A stretch of 64,000 nucleotides of DNA from Apostichopus japonicus (GCF_037975245.1 NC_092571.1:15869917-15933916); one strand, 5' to 3'. Counted from the stretch's first letter, positions 1 to 13,100 are shown. Made by a program: numbers and translations. Notes: a model not told the origin generated them from the sequence alone.

Positions 1-1656
1 CCTTCACCTTTTCCTTCAAAGAACATATATATATAATATGGACAGCAATTGCAAATTTAATAACAAACATCAATTTAGTTATGAGAGAATGAGTTGGAGG
101 GGGGAATGGGGGGAAGGAGTCAATGACATATAACCCCCAAAGTTCAGAGATTTGCTCCAATACCGCTACCGCCCTCAGTCACTCTCAAAATGTCCGTCAT
201 TTTAATTGAGCTTAAAAGCAGAGACATTGTGAAGGTTTCAAAGCAGGTATCATACTTCTGTCGAGATTTTAATAGACCAAAATAGTCAGACAATGAACAG
301 ATAGAAAAAGATGAATTTAGTTCCTACCAGATCAGGAACACCCCCAAAGGAATAAACGCAATGTCAAATTATTGTCAAAGATTCAGTTGGATGACACATT
401 ACTTTTTTTCTTTTCTTTTCTTTTCTCTTCTTTCTTTCTTAAAACAATAGATAACATATAAGATTATGCCAGAAATGACTCGACAACAATTTGCATTTTC
501 CAACCCCCAGATGACCAAATTAACGGTTATTATGGAAAGTAAGGTTTCGCCCCCTTGATGATTCTCTCTGTTTGAAAACGGGTGATGGATGTGAAGAAGA
601 AAGAAGAAATCCCACAGGTTTAATTTACCTGTACGCCTACATTAAGCTTCTGTATAGTTTTATGAGATTGAAGTACTGAAAGGTCTCCTCATTAAATGAA
701 GGAAAATTCTGCTTCCAAGGCAATTAATAATATTCATCATCTAAAATGGGAAACCAGAAAGTTCATTTTTTTTTAACTTTCTTGTTGTCAGTAGTGAAGC
801 TAGCATTTAGACATGTATCCTTGTGGAATTTTAGTATCACTGGTACAGAGTGAAAGCTTACCATTAAAAACACACAAAAAAACAGTGATTTACAGCATTT
901 ACTCCAAACAGCATCATGTCAGTTGGTCAGCTTTAACAGTCTAAATTAAATTTGTTCAGAAATTCAATGTTTCACAAGCTATGCTATATAGTAGAAGCCC
1001 TCTGTCTTTACCTTGAGCAGCTCAATTGCTTACCACTGCAGTGTCTGCAACTACCAGTCAAAACTTAAATCGACAAACTCAAAAGCACAGGTACTTCGAT
1101 AATTTAAAACAAGCCTTGTTCCTAAATCAGCTACAAAACACTGTCTGTTTTTTTTCTTCTTCCTTTTTTTTTCCCTAGGTGTTTTACCTTTTCCTGTTTT
1201 TTTTTTCTATTTTCCTTATATCTCTCTTTTTTTTCTTTTTCTTTTTTGAAACAAACCCACCTGCTGTTCAAATTTCCCACATCTCTCTATACCTTTTACA
1301 GTGCCTCAGTCTTCCCTCATGGGAGTCACCTTTTTTGAAAGTCCTAAAGCTTACATTCACATGTGGTTTCCACAATCAGACAACGTTACCACCCCCAAGG
1401 GAGTAACTAGGGGTAACCTAACCCTGACCTGGGTCCTGATTGGTCTCTGTTGCTTCATAGGGTAGGACAAGGTCACATGAGAGGGAGAGGGTCACAAACC
1501 ACTTTCCTTATTGTTTTGACAGCCAGAGATATCTCCTTCCTTGACAGGGCAGAGAAGAGGGCAAGTTTATATTATATACAGTATACTCTACAATCTTCAG
1601 TGGTTAGTTACACCTTTGCTATCTTTAAAGGAGCTTACTGCAAACAAACTGCCTGT

Positions 1657-1659
<3 letters not shown>

Positions 1660-1687
<28 letters not shown>

Positions 1688-1688
1688 C
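1660..1688. repeat. TA microsatellite
   Basis: About 28 bp of TA; a related interrupted tract lies at 1888-1927. Confidence 0.95.
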
Positions 1689-1887
1689 TATATTATAATC
1701 TACATGGAGCAGGTTCACATACTGGAGTTGTCAATTGGGAGGGATATGATTATAGGCCAAAGGGGATGATGTCTATTGTCATCTAAAGAATAATGGAAGT
1801 CCATATTCTGCTCTATTAGCAAATTGTTGAATGTGGTTTAGATTACAGGTGTTCTTGAAGGCTTTTGAAGGGACTTTCCAAAAACAA

Positions 1888-1927
1888 ATATATATATATA
1901 TCTATATATATATATATTTATATATGT
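1888..1927. repeat. Interrupted TA microsatellite
   Basis: TA repeats with a TCTA and a TTTA interruption. Confidence 0.9.
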
Positions 1928-2677
1928 ATCATCTTGGTATGGTTTTCAACTGCAGTGAATACCCACCAATATACAAAAACATTTTATTCACATAGCTTTA
2001 ACATATATACCTGCTTTGGTGATATAATACCCCAAGTCTGTCCCACCCAAAGGAAATGTAATCAAAGACCAACAAATTCAAGTTATTCCTTCTAAAATTT
2101 AAGATTTATACCAATTACTGCATCAAAGAGCAAACATCTACAAACTAACAAGATATATATATATATCGTCTGTCACTTTTTCCCACCTCTGAGCGTCTTG
2201 CGTTTTGTAAGAGATTGAACGGCCTGACCGCACACAAAAAACTAACTAAACAAGGAAAATGCTCCGACACAACCACACCATCCTGCAACCTTCGTACTTC
2301 CAGGGTACCTTAAAAAACCAAAGTAAAACACGACCTTCGTGTCGCTAATCAAGTGTGACCAAAGCCTCACCAAAGCAAAAAAGAGAGAATAGAAGATAAA
2401 AAGGGGTTTAAGAGTTTCCTTTGCAAACACGAGCTTCCTTTCAAAATGGGCCTGGTTCTTAACTATGCAAACACGTAAATGGAATTTGCTTTCCACTAGG
2501 TTGGCTCTTGTTTGAGCACAGGCCTATGTGAGCATACACACAAATTAACCAGTTAGCCTAGAGAGTATATCATCCTAATAGCTAAGCTAAATCTTTTTGA
2601 ATGGACTGTATTACATAACAAGTGCTTGTGAAATATGCCTCTTGAAATTGCATTTTCGGCACCAGGTAGTAAACTGA

Positions 2678-2749
2678 GCACCGAGTACCCAAGCTGGTAA
2701 CCAAGCAAGTACCCAAATGGGTACCAAACCAAGTACCCAACCAGGTACC
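2678..2749. repeat. 12-bp tandem repeat
   Basis: Six imperfect units of CAANNNRGTACC. Because the period is a multiple of three it stays open in several frames and looks like a Gly-Tyr-Leu peptide repeat on the minus strand, but no gene is supported. Confidence 0.85.
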
Positions 2750-4661
2750 CGACGTGACTCTGTTGTCGAAAAATCATGTGCCATTATGTCCTGCATCCTT
2801 GAGAACAACGGTCCACATCCCCACAACCGGGTAGCTTTCTTGAGGACTGAGCCACCATCCCACAAGATCTCCACCCCTCACAAGACCCCCCCCCACCCCT
2901 CAGAATCAAATGCTCAGAAAGCACGACAGCTGGCACGGACTATGGACAGACGATGGCAAGCTTAGGAAGATGTCGATAAATCTTCAGCAACTGGAAAAAT
3001 TCTCTGACCCACCGGGACATTTTGGCAATCGACATTTGGGTTGTGCCCCATATATTGCAGAGCGTCACTTTAGCTTGAATTCCCCAATATGAGAGTGCTT
3101 TATGGTATATAGTCAATAGCAGCAGTACAGCAATCACATGTTATATGACTTACGTACCAAAGTCCTTTCTCATATGAAACAAACAAACAAACAAACAAAG
3201 GGCTAAAAAAGTATTAATCAACAGATTGGAATTGAAAAGAATAAAAATTTAACTTTGGTATCGCATATTCCTTCATTTCGTCTCCTCCAGGCTTTCTTTT
3301 TGTTGTTTCGTTTTCTGAATTAGTTGACTGCTTTACAATGCATGGCATAGCAAATCCCACTAATTGGGCTCATTCTACAGGGCTTTTTACTACTTGGAAA
3401 ACAGTGCATACTCAAATTTTTACAAAACATCTGTGACCCCCAGCAAAGCAGGGCAAACAGACTTCCTTAAATTAGCTCACTGAGGGCAACAGAATTTGAA
3501 ACCAAGCGGGGGAGAGGTAACCCTGTTGGGTTAGTTAATATTTTTAGTTCTTTAAATGGCTTCCTGGTTTCATGAGTGAAGAAGGAACTTGCTCATTAAT
3601 CCTAAACTGAGAGTGCTTTTCAATCTCCTGGAAAACGAAGAGCAACCCATATCCAAGGACGTGAGCAGACATCCTGTTTTTCCATCGATCTTCAACCTAG
3701 ATAACATGTTCAGTTTTGGTTAAGTATAGCATTAAGTCCTCCAAATATAATATCTAGCATTTTATCCAAGGATACAAAACATTTTAGAGAACAGCCAAAT
3801 CTCAGTGGGGGGTGGGAATGGGGGGGGCTCCTTTTTTTCGAGGTCATGCCATCTCTCTGAAAGTCTAACAGGGACACCATGCAGATGTACAAACAAATCC
3901 AAGCTCAAAACTATAGCTAGCTAAGTAGTCAACCTGTTCATGTTTCTTCAAATAATCAAAAACATTTGTTGATGAGTCACATGAATTTGATGTTTATTTA
4001 GGGTTTTGTCGATCAATACTACTGACATTATGGAACTGTCTGAGTGACAAATTTGTCAGAATCGGACTGAATCAGTAATGAGTCTTTTCAACAAAAAAGG
4101 GGGTGGTTATTTCAGAGCAAAAGTACACCAACTTTTGCATCCAAGCAATACATAAAACAATACTTGTTATTGAGGGCTGAATTCCTTAGACAGTGGAACA
4201 CAATTGCTTCTCAGTATAATTCATTGTGGCCTTGAGCCACTACCTTCCAATGAAATCAAGCGGATCGGGTTTGCCCAAACTTTGTTAAAACTAAGACGAT
4301 GCAATGCAGCTACTATGAGGGTATCCCAAGTCTACAGGGTACCAAAGGGGATCACCACGCAAAGGACACATCAACACTCTTTTCTGCCTGTTCATTTGCT
4401 CATTGTGTACCCTTTTGAAGTATCCATACCGATCAAGAATAGACGTTCAAACCTGTTTTATTTCTTGGTTTGTGAGGTTTCACAGACTAATTCAACACAT
4501 ACACAAACATACTTGTACACATATTCACACACATCATGACCACATTGATACAAGACATCCAAATACATAGAACCATTAAATTATGACAGCATACATTCCT
4601 TCTGCCGGCAGGCAGTACCTAAGCCAAAACATTTTTTCCTTGATTTGATTATGAAATGCAG

Positions 4662-4750
4662 CTGGCCTCCTTAAGGGTTGTGGGACGGGGAGCAGGGGGG
4701 TACCCTGGCCTCCTCAAAATTGTGGGGCAGAGGGAGGCGGGGGGTGTACC
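4662..4750. repeat. Tandem duplication next to SPEN exon 2
   Basis: Two imperfect copies (4662-4704 and 4705-4750) both start CTGGCCTCCT and end in a G-rich stretch followed by GTACC. The duplication lies about 60 bp inside the intron from the exon 2 donor. Confidence 0.8.
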
Positions 4751-4812
4751 CTTCCGCTGTCACTGTACACAAGATCAAACTAATGAAACCGAGGAAAGAA
4801 TGAGATACTGAC

Positions 4813-5067
4813 CCGCCTCCTCTCCGATTATCGTACCGTGGTATTCTTCCCGGCAAGTCATACTCTCGACTCGTCTCACCAGGATGGATCTCTGTTGGGG
4901 AATCTGGATTGTTGTACTCAATTTGCAAGTCTCGTTCGCCGATAGTAATGACCGAAGCATCGTGGGCTTTGGTGGCGCTGTTTATATCCACAAAATCCAC
5001 AAAGGCTGATTGGGAACCGTCTGTGTCTCGCTTGCCCGTGAGCTTTGCACTTTCAACACGACCGTAT
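4813..5067 (-). CDS. SPEN: SPEN coding exon 2, C-terminal half of RRM1 and linker
   Basis: The exon completes RRM1 of the Spen protein. After the split Arg codon it reads YGRVESAKLTG, then the RNP1 strand AFVDFVDI, then a KAHDA helix and the closing GERDLQIEYNNP strand. This follows SPEN of other animals closely. About 30 linker residues follow (PTEIHPGETSREYDLPGRI, ending in RRGG), less conserved and starting to become Arg/Gly-rich as usual after RRM1. The acceptor is a pyrimidine stretch ending TTTGCAG just above 5067. The donor is GTCAGT immediately below 4813. The length is 255 nt, so the exon enters and leaves in phase 2. Reading into the intron meets no homology, which supports the donor. 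The next exon (Arg/Ser-rich linker and RRM2-4 in relatives) was not found between 1 and 4812. Confidence 0.93.
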
Positions 5068-5628
5068 CTGCAAAGAGATGCGAGGAAAACGAAAGATGCT
5101 GAATCAACATTTCTCATCCATCTTATAGTCGATGAAGAGAGCAAAATTATTCAAAACGAATAATTAACCAATAAAACACAAAGGCCAAAGCTGGACAAAG
5201 GATGGATGAATATCTGGCACAGAATCCCATCCAGATGAAAACAGAAACATGTTTTGCTGTGAAGATTTTATCTTCATTTATGTCACAGAGAGAGGAGGGG
5301 CAGGGGACACATTTTTAAGAAAAGCTTGATGGTGAGGCTGCCCATCCCATACTTTGATATCATGTTCTCGAAATTGTTGGAAAACATTTGGCTCTTCAGT
5401 TTAAAGTTTAAATATGCATTTTGTATTTGGTCGTTATTTTGTATTAATCTGACCAAGCCATACTATATTTATATATGTGTGGACAGCTCTCAATATCTGT
5501 TCAAATTTGTTTCAAATTTATTTCTCTTACATGTAAGTTTTACCCCAAAAAATATTGGATATATGGAAAAAGACTAGGAAAATGTAAGCATTTAACATGC
5601 TAGTGACCTTTTAAGGAGGAGGAACACA

Positions 5629-5652
5629 TCTATATATATATATATATATACA
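5629..5652. repeat. TA microsatellite
   Basis: TA repeat followed by a short CATA block. Confidence 0.9.
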
Positions 5653-5676
5653 TACATGAGTAAATATCTATTTATA

Positions 5677-5741
5677 TATATTCCCCCAAAACTAACCGGT
5701 TTGGGAATTTACGAACGACAATACCTACCTGTCTCCATTCA
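5677..5741 (+). repeat. Dispersed repeat shared with 7019-7080
   Basis: GGGAATTTACGAACGACAAT, then ACCTACCTGTCT, matches the sequence at 7047-7078 with about five differences over 33 bp, in the same orientation. Both are preceded by a run of C then A. Here it runs into the perfect hairpin at 5726-5756. Confidence 0.5.
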
Positions 5742-5756
5742 AAATGGAGACAGGTA
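5726..5756. repeat. Perfect 14-bp hairpin with CAA loop
   Basis: TACCTGTCTCCATT is followed by CAA and then its exact reverse complement AATGGAGACAGGTA. The stem is too short for a typical miRNA precursor. It lies at the end of a dispersed repeat and is probably part of a transposon. Confidence 0.7.
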
Positions 5757-6738
5757 AGAAGAAAGGAGTGCTCTCCTCGTTTTATTCGAAAGTTTTAGAT
5801 CAGTAATTGTGTGATTTTGTTTCTATTGATTTTATACACATTGTATAATTTTAATATTAATAATATTCTTATTTCATTTTGATCGTAGTTTAAGAATCTT
5901 ACTCGCTTATACTCATTCATAATTTCATACTTCATTTAGCATTTTTAATTTGCAACATTTTAGTTTTATACTTATATATTTTAATTGATATTTATCTATT
6001 TTTGTATTGTACGAGGGCCTCGTGGAAGATTAGCTTCGGCTAAACGAGCTACCCTCTCAAAATAAAGTTTAATAAAATAAATCATAATAATAAATAAGAC
6101 CAAGTATACAAGTAGGCAAATACAAGATACAGTAGAGGTTCCATAGAAGTGAAGCACATGTGTTTTGCTATGGGTTGTAATAACAAGCTGTATGGCTGAG
6201 TTCTATTACACTTGTGACTACATGTATATTTCAATGATAGCTGTAATCTCATCAATAAAAGATGTTTTCCCAGCCACCAAATTTAATCGGACTAGTTAAT
6301 TTCCCCTTATAATCTAATGTTGCCATGACGACGCAAAGTGCACCCTCGTGTCAACACAATCTAACTTCAATGCTGTTTACTTTGATGGGCTCCAGTGGAA
6401 ACTGCACCTACATTTCCCACTACAACCATTTTTAACAATGAAACAGGTATTCAATCTCTTTTGGAAACCAATTGGGGGTGGAAAACCTCCGCAATTTCAC
6501 CGCATGGATTTTGTGAAACAATATTAAATAACTTTGTTCTGCATTCAACTTGATACAGTCATGATATACATCAAAGATATGACGGTGGAGATTGACTGAG
6601 TTTTGATTAAGCGATATTTCCCACGGTATGGAAAGTTTGCATCATCCTTACTAATAAATCATATACCCACGTACATAATAGGGATACACCCTCAATAACG
6701 ATAGCAAAGAGCATCTACTAAAAAGAGAGAAATCCACG

Positions 6739-6754
6739 GGGGGGGGGGGGGGGA
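6739..6754. repeat. Poly-G tract, one of many poly-G/C runs
   Basis: A run of about 16 G. Similar runs of 10-18 G or C occur near 7224, 10980, 15594-15611, 25097-25112, 31974, 32870, 42320, 43488, 45358 and 45869-45886. Their frequency is far above chance for AT-rich DNA. Confidence 0.9.
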
Positions 6755-7077
6755 ATACTCTCATAGACAGCTTTTGAGTGGTAGAATGAGAAGGATGGGT
6801 CATAGGTCGGTAGCAAACAGTCTAAGGGTGTACGGTGATAAGAAGGTTACCGATTCACTCTAGACACCATGGAGTCAGAGCGATGAGGTTGTGCAGAGAC
6901 CAGGGAGGGGGTGGTGGGAATGAGATGGTATAACATAAAGCTCATTGGATATACCCCTTAAGGTTTAAAAGAGATGTTATTCAGGTACAGTATACAACGA
7001 TCGTCTATAATTAATATGCCCCCCCCCAAAAAAAAAATGACTGGTTGGGTATTTATGAATGACAATGCCTTCCTGTC

Positions 7078-7297
7078 TTGTTTACAAACTCGCACTCTGA
7101 CCTACCATGTCTACAAACTGGTAGCAGTATTGCACTGCACCCCCTAATAAACCCTTTACAGACTTCTGAATGGCAGGAGGGTTATGACCTTAGAAGGTGA
7201 TGGACCCTAGAGGGTCATCAGGAGGGGGGGGGGGCACAGCGCAAGGATGTCGCCGGTTTGTAGGCATGGTAGATCAGAGTGTGTGTACGTAAAGGAT
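7078..7297. mobile_element. Foldback element with about 40-bp inverted arms
   Basis: The left arm (7084-7122) and right arm (7252-7293) are reverse complements with roughly 85 percent identity. The shared core is GTTTGTAG.CATGGTAG, then TCAGAGTG. They enclose about 130 bp containing a G tract. Just upstream (7042-7078) is a sequence also found at 5697-5741, so this may be part of a larger mobile element. It has no coding capacity. Confidence 0.5.
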
Positions 7298-7582
7298 ACA
7301 CCTAGTCAGGTAAGGGTGCAATTAATTAAATACACCTGTAGTTAAATGACTCATTAATGGTATAAATTTACTCCACTACATAAATTGAATGTCCCCTATT
7401 CTTAATTATGGAAGAATTCGATGTGGATTTAAAGTTCAAGTAATCTTGCATTTCCATTTCCATTAATTCGCATCCAGGACCATGATCTTACATCATGCAG
7501 CAGTTATACTACCCGCTGGAGCATCTCCCTAATTATTTGCCGAAAGTTGTAACTTTTTGTTTGTTTTTTACTGATTGATATC

Positions 7583-7770
7583 GGCAAGGGAGAGGAGGAG
7601 AGGAGGAGAGAAGAGGAAGGAATGGGAAGAATAAAGGAGGGAGGAAGGAAGGAAGAAAAACAGGAGGAGGAGGGGAAGAAAAAAGAGGGAGGAAGACAGG
7701 AAGGGCAAGGAAGGGAAAGGAGAGAGAACAAAGCAGGAAGTCAAGTAAAAGAATGGAGAGGAAATAGCAA
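7583..7770 (+). repeat. Polypurine GA-rich tract
   Basis: About 190 bp almost wholly of A and G on the plus strand (GGAGGAGAGG and GGAAGGAAGG motifs). It could form triplex DNA. The Ser/Pro/Leu-rich minus frames over it are artefacts. Confidence 0.9.
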
Positions 7771-9959
7771 GGAGGGATAGAATAGCAAGACCCCCCAATC
7801 CCCTGTAACACCAGCGATCCTTGGCAACCCGATATCCCTTACTTAAATGTGGCGGCCCAGTTGGTCCATGAGTTTTTCACCCCGAGGTGTTACCATATGA
7901 TAACCAGATCATATACCTATTTTGGAACGAACCGTTCTGGGAAACAATTACTAGAGATTAATAACATCGTTAAAATGCAAATCATCACAAGCAGCACAGG
8001 GGGATATACACACACACACACCAAACATTAGAGACCTTTTGTTTTGCATTCTGTCTGACGAACCCGGTACGAACTGTTTAGTTGCGTGTTGGCTTCAATA
8101 TTGATAACACAGATGGCTGGGAGAAGATGAGCCCAGGTATAATCACAAGAGGAAGGGTACACTTCCCTTTCCAAACTGTATCACTTCCGTGGAAATTTGA
8201 AAAAGTTGGCCATAGAAGCATCCCTCTCAATCGAGATATATTAGTGAAACTTCCTGCCTTACAAAGCAAAGCACACAGCCGTGTGGGATAATGAAAGGAC
8301 GGGATGGTAAACAAAGTATCCAGCGGGCAAATTTATATGACTTTGTGAAATTACAGCAGGGTAAAGGACGATCGTTTCCCATTGTCAAATGCTCTTTACT
8401 ATGGGGTTAATAGGTCAGGTATTTTTTATTTCAGTCCATACACCATTTAAACATACAAACCAACTGGGATGTAATTACAAGGCACTCAATTAGTTTCGAC
8501 TACTATACTTTGTAATTTGTTAATTTTGAGATCTTAAAAGTACCAACATTTTGACAAGAAATTGCATAGTCTTCACCAATGACATCTTAGACAGTACGAA
8601 GTAGTGAGAGTATATCATTTTTTCCCAGATCCTACCACCCATCCACTCCCACCCTGGAAAATGCTTCTCTTGTCCATACCACCATCTTCATTTCCTCTCC
8701 AGCCTCTTGTCCAAAAGTTTAATTCACAAAACAGGCATACTCGAATTTAGGGGGAAAATAAACCTTATAAAATTTGATTTTCCTTCCAGCTCTAAAATCC
8801 TTCTCTCTCTCTACCCTTCCTCTTTCATCAATCTTCATCTACCACGGGTCCAAGGACAGCTGCACCTCCCCACCCCTTCCCACACACTTCCAAACCTTTC
8901 ATCCAAACCCCACATTCCAAGCCCCTCCACCTTTTTTCACCTCTAACCATTTACCTCACCATTCTAACCCTTCACCCCACCACACTTTCAGGCTCCCCAT
9001 CCCTCCTCCGTACACCAGAAAGAGGGGCTTCACAAAATGTGATACTTTCAATTTTTGTGAAAAGGTTATTTGTATCCAAAGGTTGTTTGTGATAGATAAC
9101 CCATGAAACTCATTGCAAGGACGACAACAACAATGACGACGACAACAGAGTTGTATAAAACTTGGCATGATAAATGAGCACATGTGGAATGCAGCCTACA
9201 TCAATCACTGACATGACCTTTGAAAAAAAAATTACCTTGGACTAGCTTACAACACAGTCATCATTATCTTCTTTTATCACTGCTTACTGGCATGGAACTG
9301 CAAGGCCCTGTGTTGCCTCAATACAGCAGTCAGCAACCAGCCAATGCTGTTCCTTCCCAGTGATTTATTTATACACCCCAACTACTGCATGACTTGACTA
9401 CTGGTGAACATATTGCTTAACTGTAAAACCTTTTGGCAGTTGACACAAACTGACCTCAAAGAGAAGTAGTTTACTACAAAACCCACAAGGGGACAAACCA
9501 CAAAGCTTCTTTACCCAGAAGATAACGCTCACCACAGGTAGTACAAAGAATAGAGTGGGATTTAAAGGAGCAATGGAGTGTGCTTTAAAGGAGCATTTTG
9601 CAAGCAGGGGATCATTATGTAGCCTGCAGTGTTTTTTACTTTCTGTATGACGCTGTGAGGCGGGCTTTCGTTAAAGGAGTGACCTTCTGTTGGAAACACA
9701 TGAAAATTGGGCCACCTTCACTTCAAAGCTTGGTACAGATTTATTTGGGTCAAGTCATTATAATGGTTTATCTAGAGGTTTTTTATTTTTTAATTACACA
9801 GGTATACTATTCTCAAGTCAGGTGTGAAATGGTTTCATTTCTTTTCGAAAACCAGACGGACAAACTTTTCTGTTCTCAGATTCTTCTTTTGCTTCCCCTT
9901 CTCAAAAAACAAAAACTAAAACACACCCATCAATGTTTAACTTCTACGGAAGAAATCTT

Positions 9960-10120
9960 TCAGAATAACAACAGCTCGATATTGTCACATTTATTCTTGA
10001 TCAAGTCTTCAGTCCTGTGTGCGAGGAACATTCCTAAATGGAATGAGACTTTTTCTTAGCTGTTTGAGGAAGTTGTCCATGGCAGTTATCTCTATGGTTG
10101 GGTTTGTGTCTCCTTTAAGA
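9960..10120 (+). repeat. Dispersed repeat copy (pairs with 20080-20225)
   Basis: TCTTGATCAAGTCTTCAG then TCCTGTGTG matches 20099-20126 at about 24 of 27 positions. A further match lies about 100 bp downstream (GGTTGGGTTTGTGTCTCCTT against GGCAGGGTTACGTCACCTTT). Both copies are in the same orientation inside SPEN intron 1. Confidence 0.5.
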
Positions 10121-13100
10121 CAACCTACCAGATTTAATATACCAGGGAATCCACATCCTGTTCCCTCGTGTTCCGAGACCACCGCAAAAAAGTAAATATG
10201 ATATAAATTCCCCAAACCTTTCAAATAATGCTATGATCTCATATTGTCAGTACGTACATAATTATATTGAACTCCTTCCCCCCCTTTCAACATCTGAGTA
10301 ATTTCAGTGTTTTCACAGATAATGGAGAGTTGCATAGCGAAGACCCTGACAAGCATCAACTACAGAAAAATATGTTTACTGACATGAAGAGGCAAGGATT
10401 TAATTAACTGCTAAAAGTCATGGTCATTTGGGAGAGCGATGTTTTGAATGGAAACACTGAAAAACATTCATGGTTTCGATCAGCTTCCCAATTAAAACCA
10501 AACTAATATGTAGGACAAACAAATTTCTAACAACGTGACACGCAAATGAAATGTCGTAGAAAATGCAACAACCTAAATAATGGAGATGGGGGAGCCGTGG
10601 AAAGAAGACGGTAATGGAAAAAAGGGAGGGGGCAATGACAGGGCCAAGGAACCAACAGTCCAACAGAAGGAGGTTTATCTTGCACTTCAAACACCAACAT
10701 TGCCGCTACAAGCAGCAGTTGGTAACTTAGCGATCATTGCTTTTAAGGAGCAGTGTAACAACGAATTGCAGAGGAAGAAGAAAAATTATTCTATCCTGTT
10801 ACAATAAATATCCGTATGTGAAATTCGTAACAGGTGTAACTTAAGGTAATTATGATAGGTAAATTAGCTTGAAGACAACCTTAACCAACAGCAATATTTA
10901 ATGCTGGAATGAATTTTGTTACTTAAATCGATCTATGAACATTCTGTGTTTTATCATTAGATCAGATTCCTAAAGGGGCAGGGGGGGGGGGGGAGATGAT
11001 ATGCAAGGAGCAAAAATGGTTTCATATTCGGTAGTGTTAACACGATGGTACTTTGAGTGAGAATTCTCCAGACATAAACATTTCCCATAATTTTACGATT
11101 CTTTTGTTTCGTATGCAACAAGGGTGTAAACGGTGGGTGGGTCTACCTGCAGAGGGGGTAGAAGACTCCTTTCGTGTCCTTACGGAATACTTTACCCTTC
11201 CAGAATCTTGTCATCTGTCCGTGGTCGTTAAATACATAGATAAACATCTTCCCTGTTCATTGTTTAGTCAACGCATCTCTCCCATCTCTCACCAACCAAC
11301 TGCATCTCTCCCAGATGTGCGAGCTATAACCCTGTATCCTGTTTGCATTAGACCCTTAGGCTCAGCCAAGGATGCGTCAACATTTCCATAGCAACAAGAG
11401 GTTGAGGCATTTCAAGGGGAAATGGGCAGATGATGATGATGCAAACATGACAATGACAAGCGATTTCAATCCAAGGGGGCGGAGAACGTAATTATCCGTT
11501 AAACAAAAAATCTGAAACTCTCTTTTGATCTCGTATTTCATGCGAGACATTTAGAAAGCGTTATGATCGGGACTAACAAATGTGGCTCTCCCAATTATCA
11601 CAAGAGATTACTGTGTTGCTAAGGAGGAGTTGTATATTATAGGTAGATAAATAGTGGATGTATATATAGTAGGTGTGAAAGTTTAAAGAAAAGAAATTGT
11701 GTAAACTGGATGGCAAAATCATTAAACAGCCGGTTTTCCTTCCATGCCTGGTAAATCAAACTGCGAAATTTCCCGGTGCTTTAGGAAGGAGACAAATTTT
11801 CAGAATGTCCTCGTCAAGTCAAGATTCTTTAAAATATGCAGCAGGGTTGGTGGCAAGTGATTTTCTAATGCTCTCTCTCTCTCTATCCATCTCACAACCT
11901 CAATTTCCTCCACTGATCTCATCCCACTGTCGATCCCCCCCGGCCCCCCCCCCCACTATGGCTTGCTTCCTCGCTATCATCCGCATTTCCACTGGAGATC
12001 AAAAGTAACATGAAGACCTTTTTTTATGTCTTGACCCCCCTGTACCCATACCAGTACAGCAGCATATATATATGACTGTAGCAGACTCCCCGTGTGCTAA
12101 CTCCACTATCTTTTGTGAAGTAAAAAAAATGGCAGCTATCTGGGAATAGTGCCTCAATCAACACAGGTCAAAAGGTTACATTCCAGCAGTTATAATCTCT
12201 ACAGAAAAGTCTAAAGATAATAATAAGCCACAAACCAGTCAAACAAAACCATGTACCTCTTACAACAGTCTCATTTCTCTGACATATGTACAGACATTTC
12301 CCCTTGCCAGGCCCCACAATAACAGAAACAGGAGACAACATTTTCACTGGATTCCTAGGGCGGAGTTACACCTTGTTTATTATTATTAGCCTCACTTAAG
12401 AAAAACAACAGGCTACAGGGATATGGGAAGGAGGGGGAGGGAAAGGCAAGGGGGCGGGGACAGGGGCGGGAGAGGGAAGGAGTTGGTGGGACTGACAACA
12501 CGGTGTCAACAAATTACACAGAGTAAACCTGACTACCAGTACAGTATATATTTATTACTTTACTCTGCATACCTTACTTACATTCATTACACCACTTAAT
12601 ACTGAAACACTTGTCACTTAACACTGTTGTTTCTTGTATGTTGTGTTTAAAGGTATGCTGTATTGGCCCCACACTTGCTAGATATTCAAGTATGGTCACC
12701 TTTGGTTTTATTACAACTGTTTTTATTACAACCTTCGAAGAAACTGTCCTCACTTAGACATTCAGTCATCTTCTGTGTTCCTTAAAGATGTCTGAGAACA
12801 ATCAAGAGAGTAAAGACCTCCAGGAAAGTACTTTTTGAAAACTTCTAGCAATTGTAACATGCTATAATTTGGGGATACAGATACTGACTACCTTTAAACT
12901 AGCATGACTAAGTAACTGCTTGGACTTTTTTCCAAGAGCAAAATCAAGCAATTTTGAAGCAAAGCCTAAGTAGGTTTTATTTCCCCTTTCTTATCAAATT
13001 AAAGAAAGAAAGTATATAAATGTGCCAGGGCTAGAAGCTCTTGACATTACCCAGAGCCCTCTTGAGAGGTCAAGATCTCACAAAAGTCTAATTCCATCCG

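Larger units (their letters stand above)
1..4812 (-). other. SPEN intron 2 (presumed), no exon recognised
   Basis: This stretch lies downstream of the exon 2 donor on the minus strand, so it is presumed to be SPEN intron. No Arg/Ser-rich or RRM-coding exon was recognised on the minus strand and no other gene on the plus strand. It holds TA microsatellites near 1660 and 1888, a 12-bp tandem repeat at 2678-2749, an AAAC microsatellite near 3178 and a 43-46 bp tandem duplication at 4662-4750. A short diverged exon could have been missed. Confidence 0.6.

Noticed and set aside
2553-2777. A Gly-Tyr-Leu repeat peptide on the minus strand
   Set aside because: It is the translation of a 12-bp tandem repeat in an intron with no other coding sign.
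5726-5756. A microRNA precursor
   Set aside because: The stem is only 14 bp with a 3-nt loop, too short for Drosha/Dicer processing, and it adjoins a dispersed repeat.
7504-7811. Three overlapping minus-strand frames rich in Ser, Pro, Leu and Phe
   Set aside because: They are the complement of a polypurine tract; all three frames are open, which points to composition rather than coding.
9598-10059. A 153-codon plus-strand frame
   Set aside because: No recognisable family; it overlaps a dispersed repeat at its 3' end and lies within the SPEN intron. It could be checked by BLASTP and RNA-seq.
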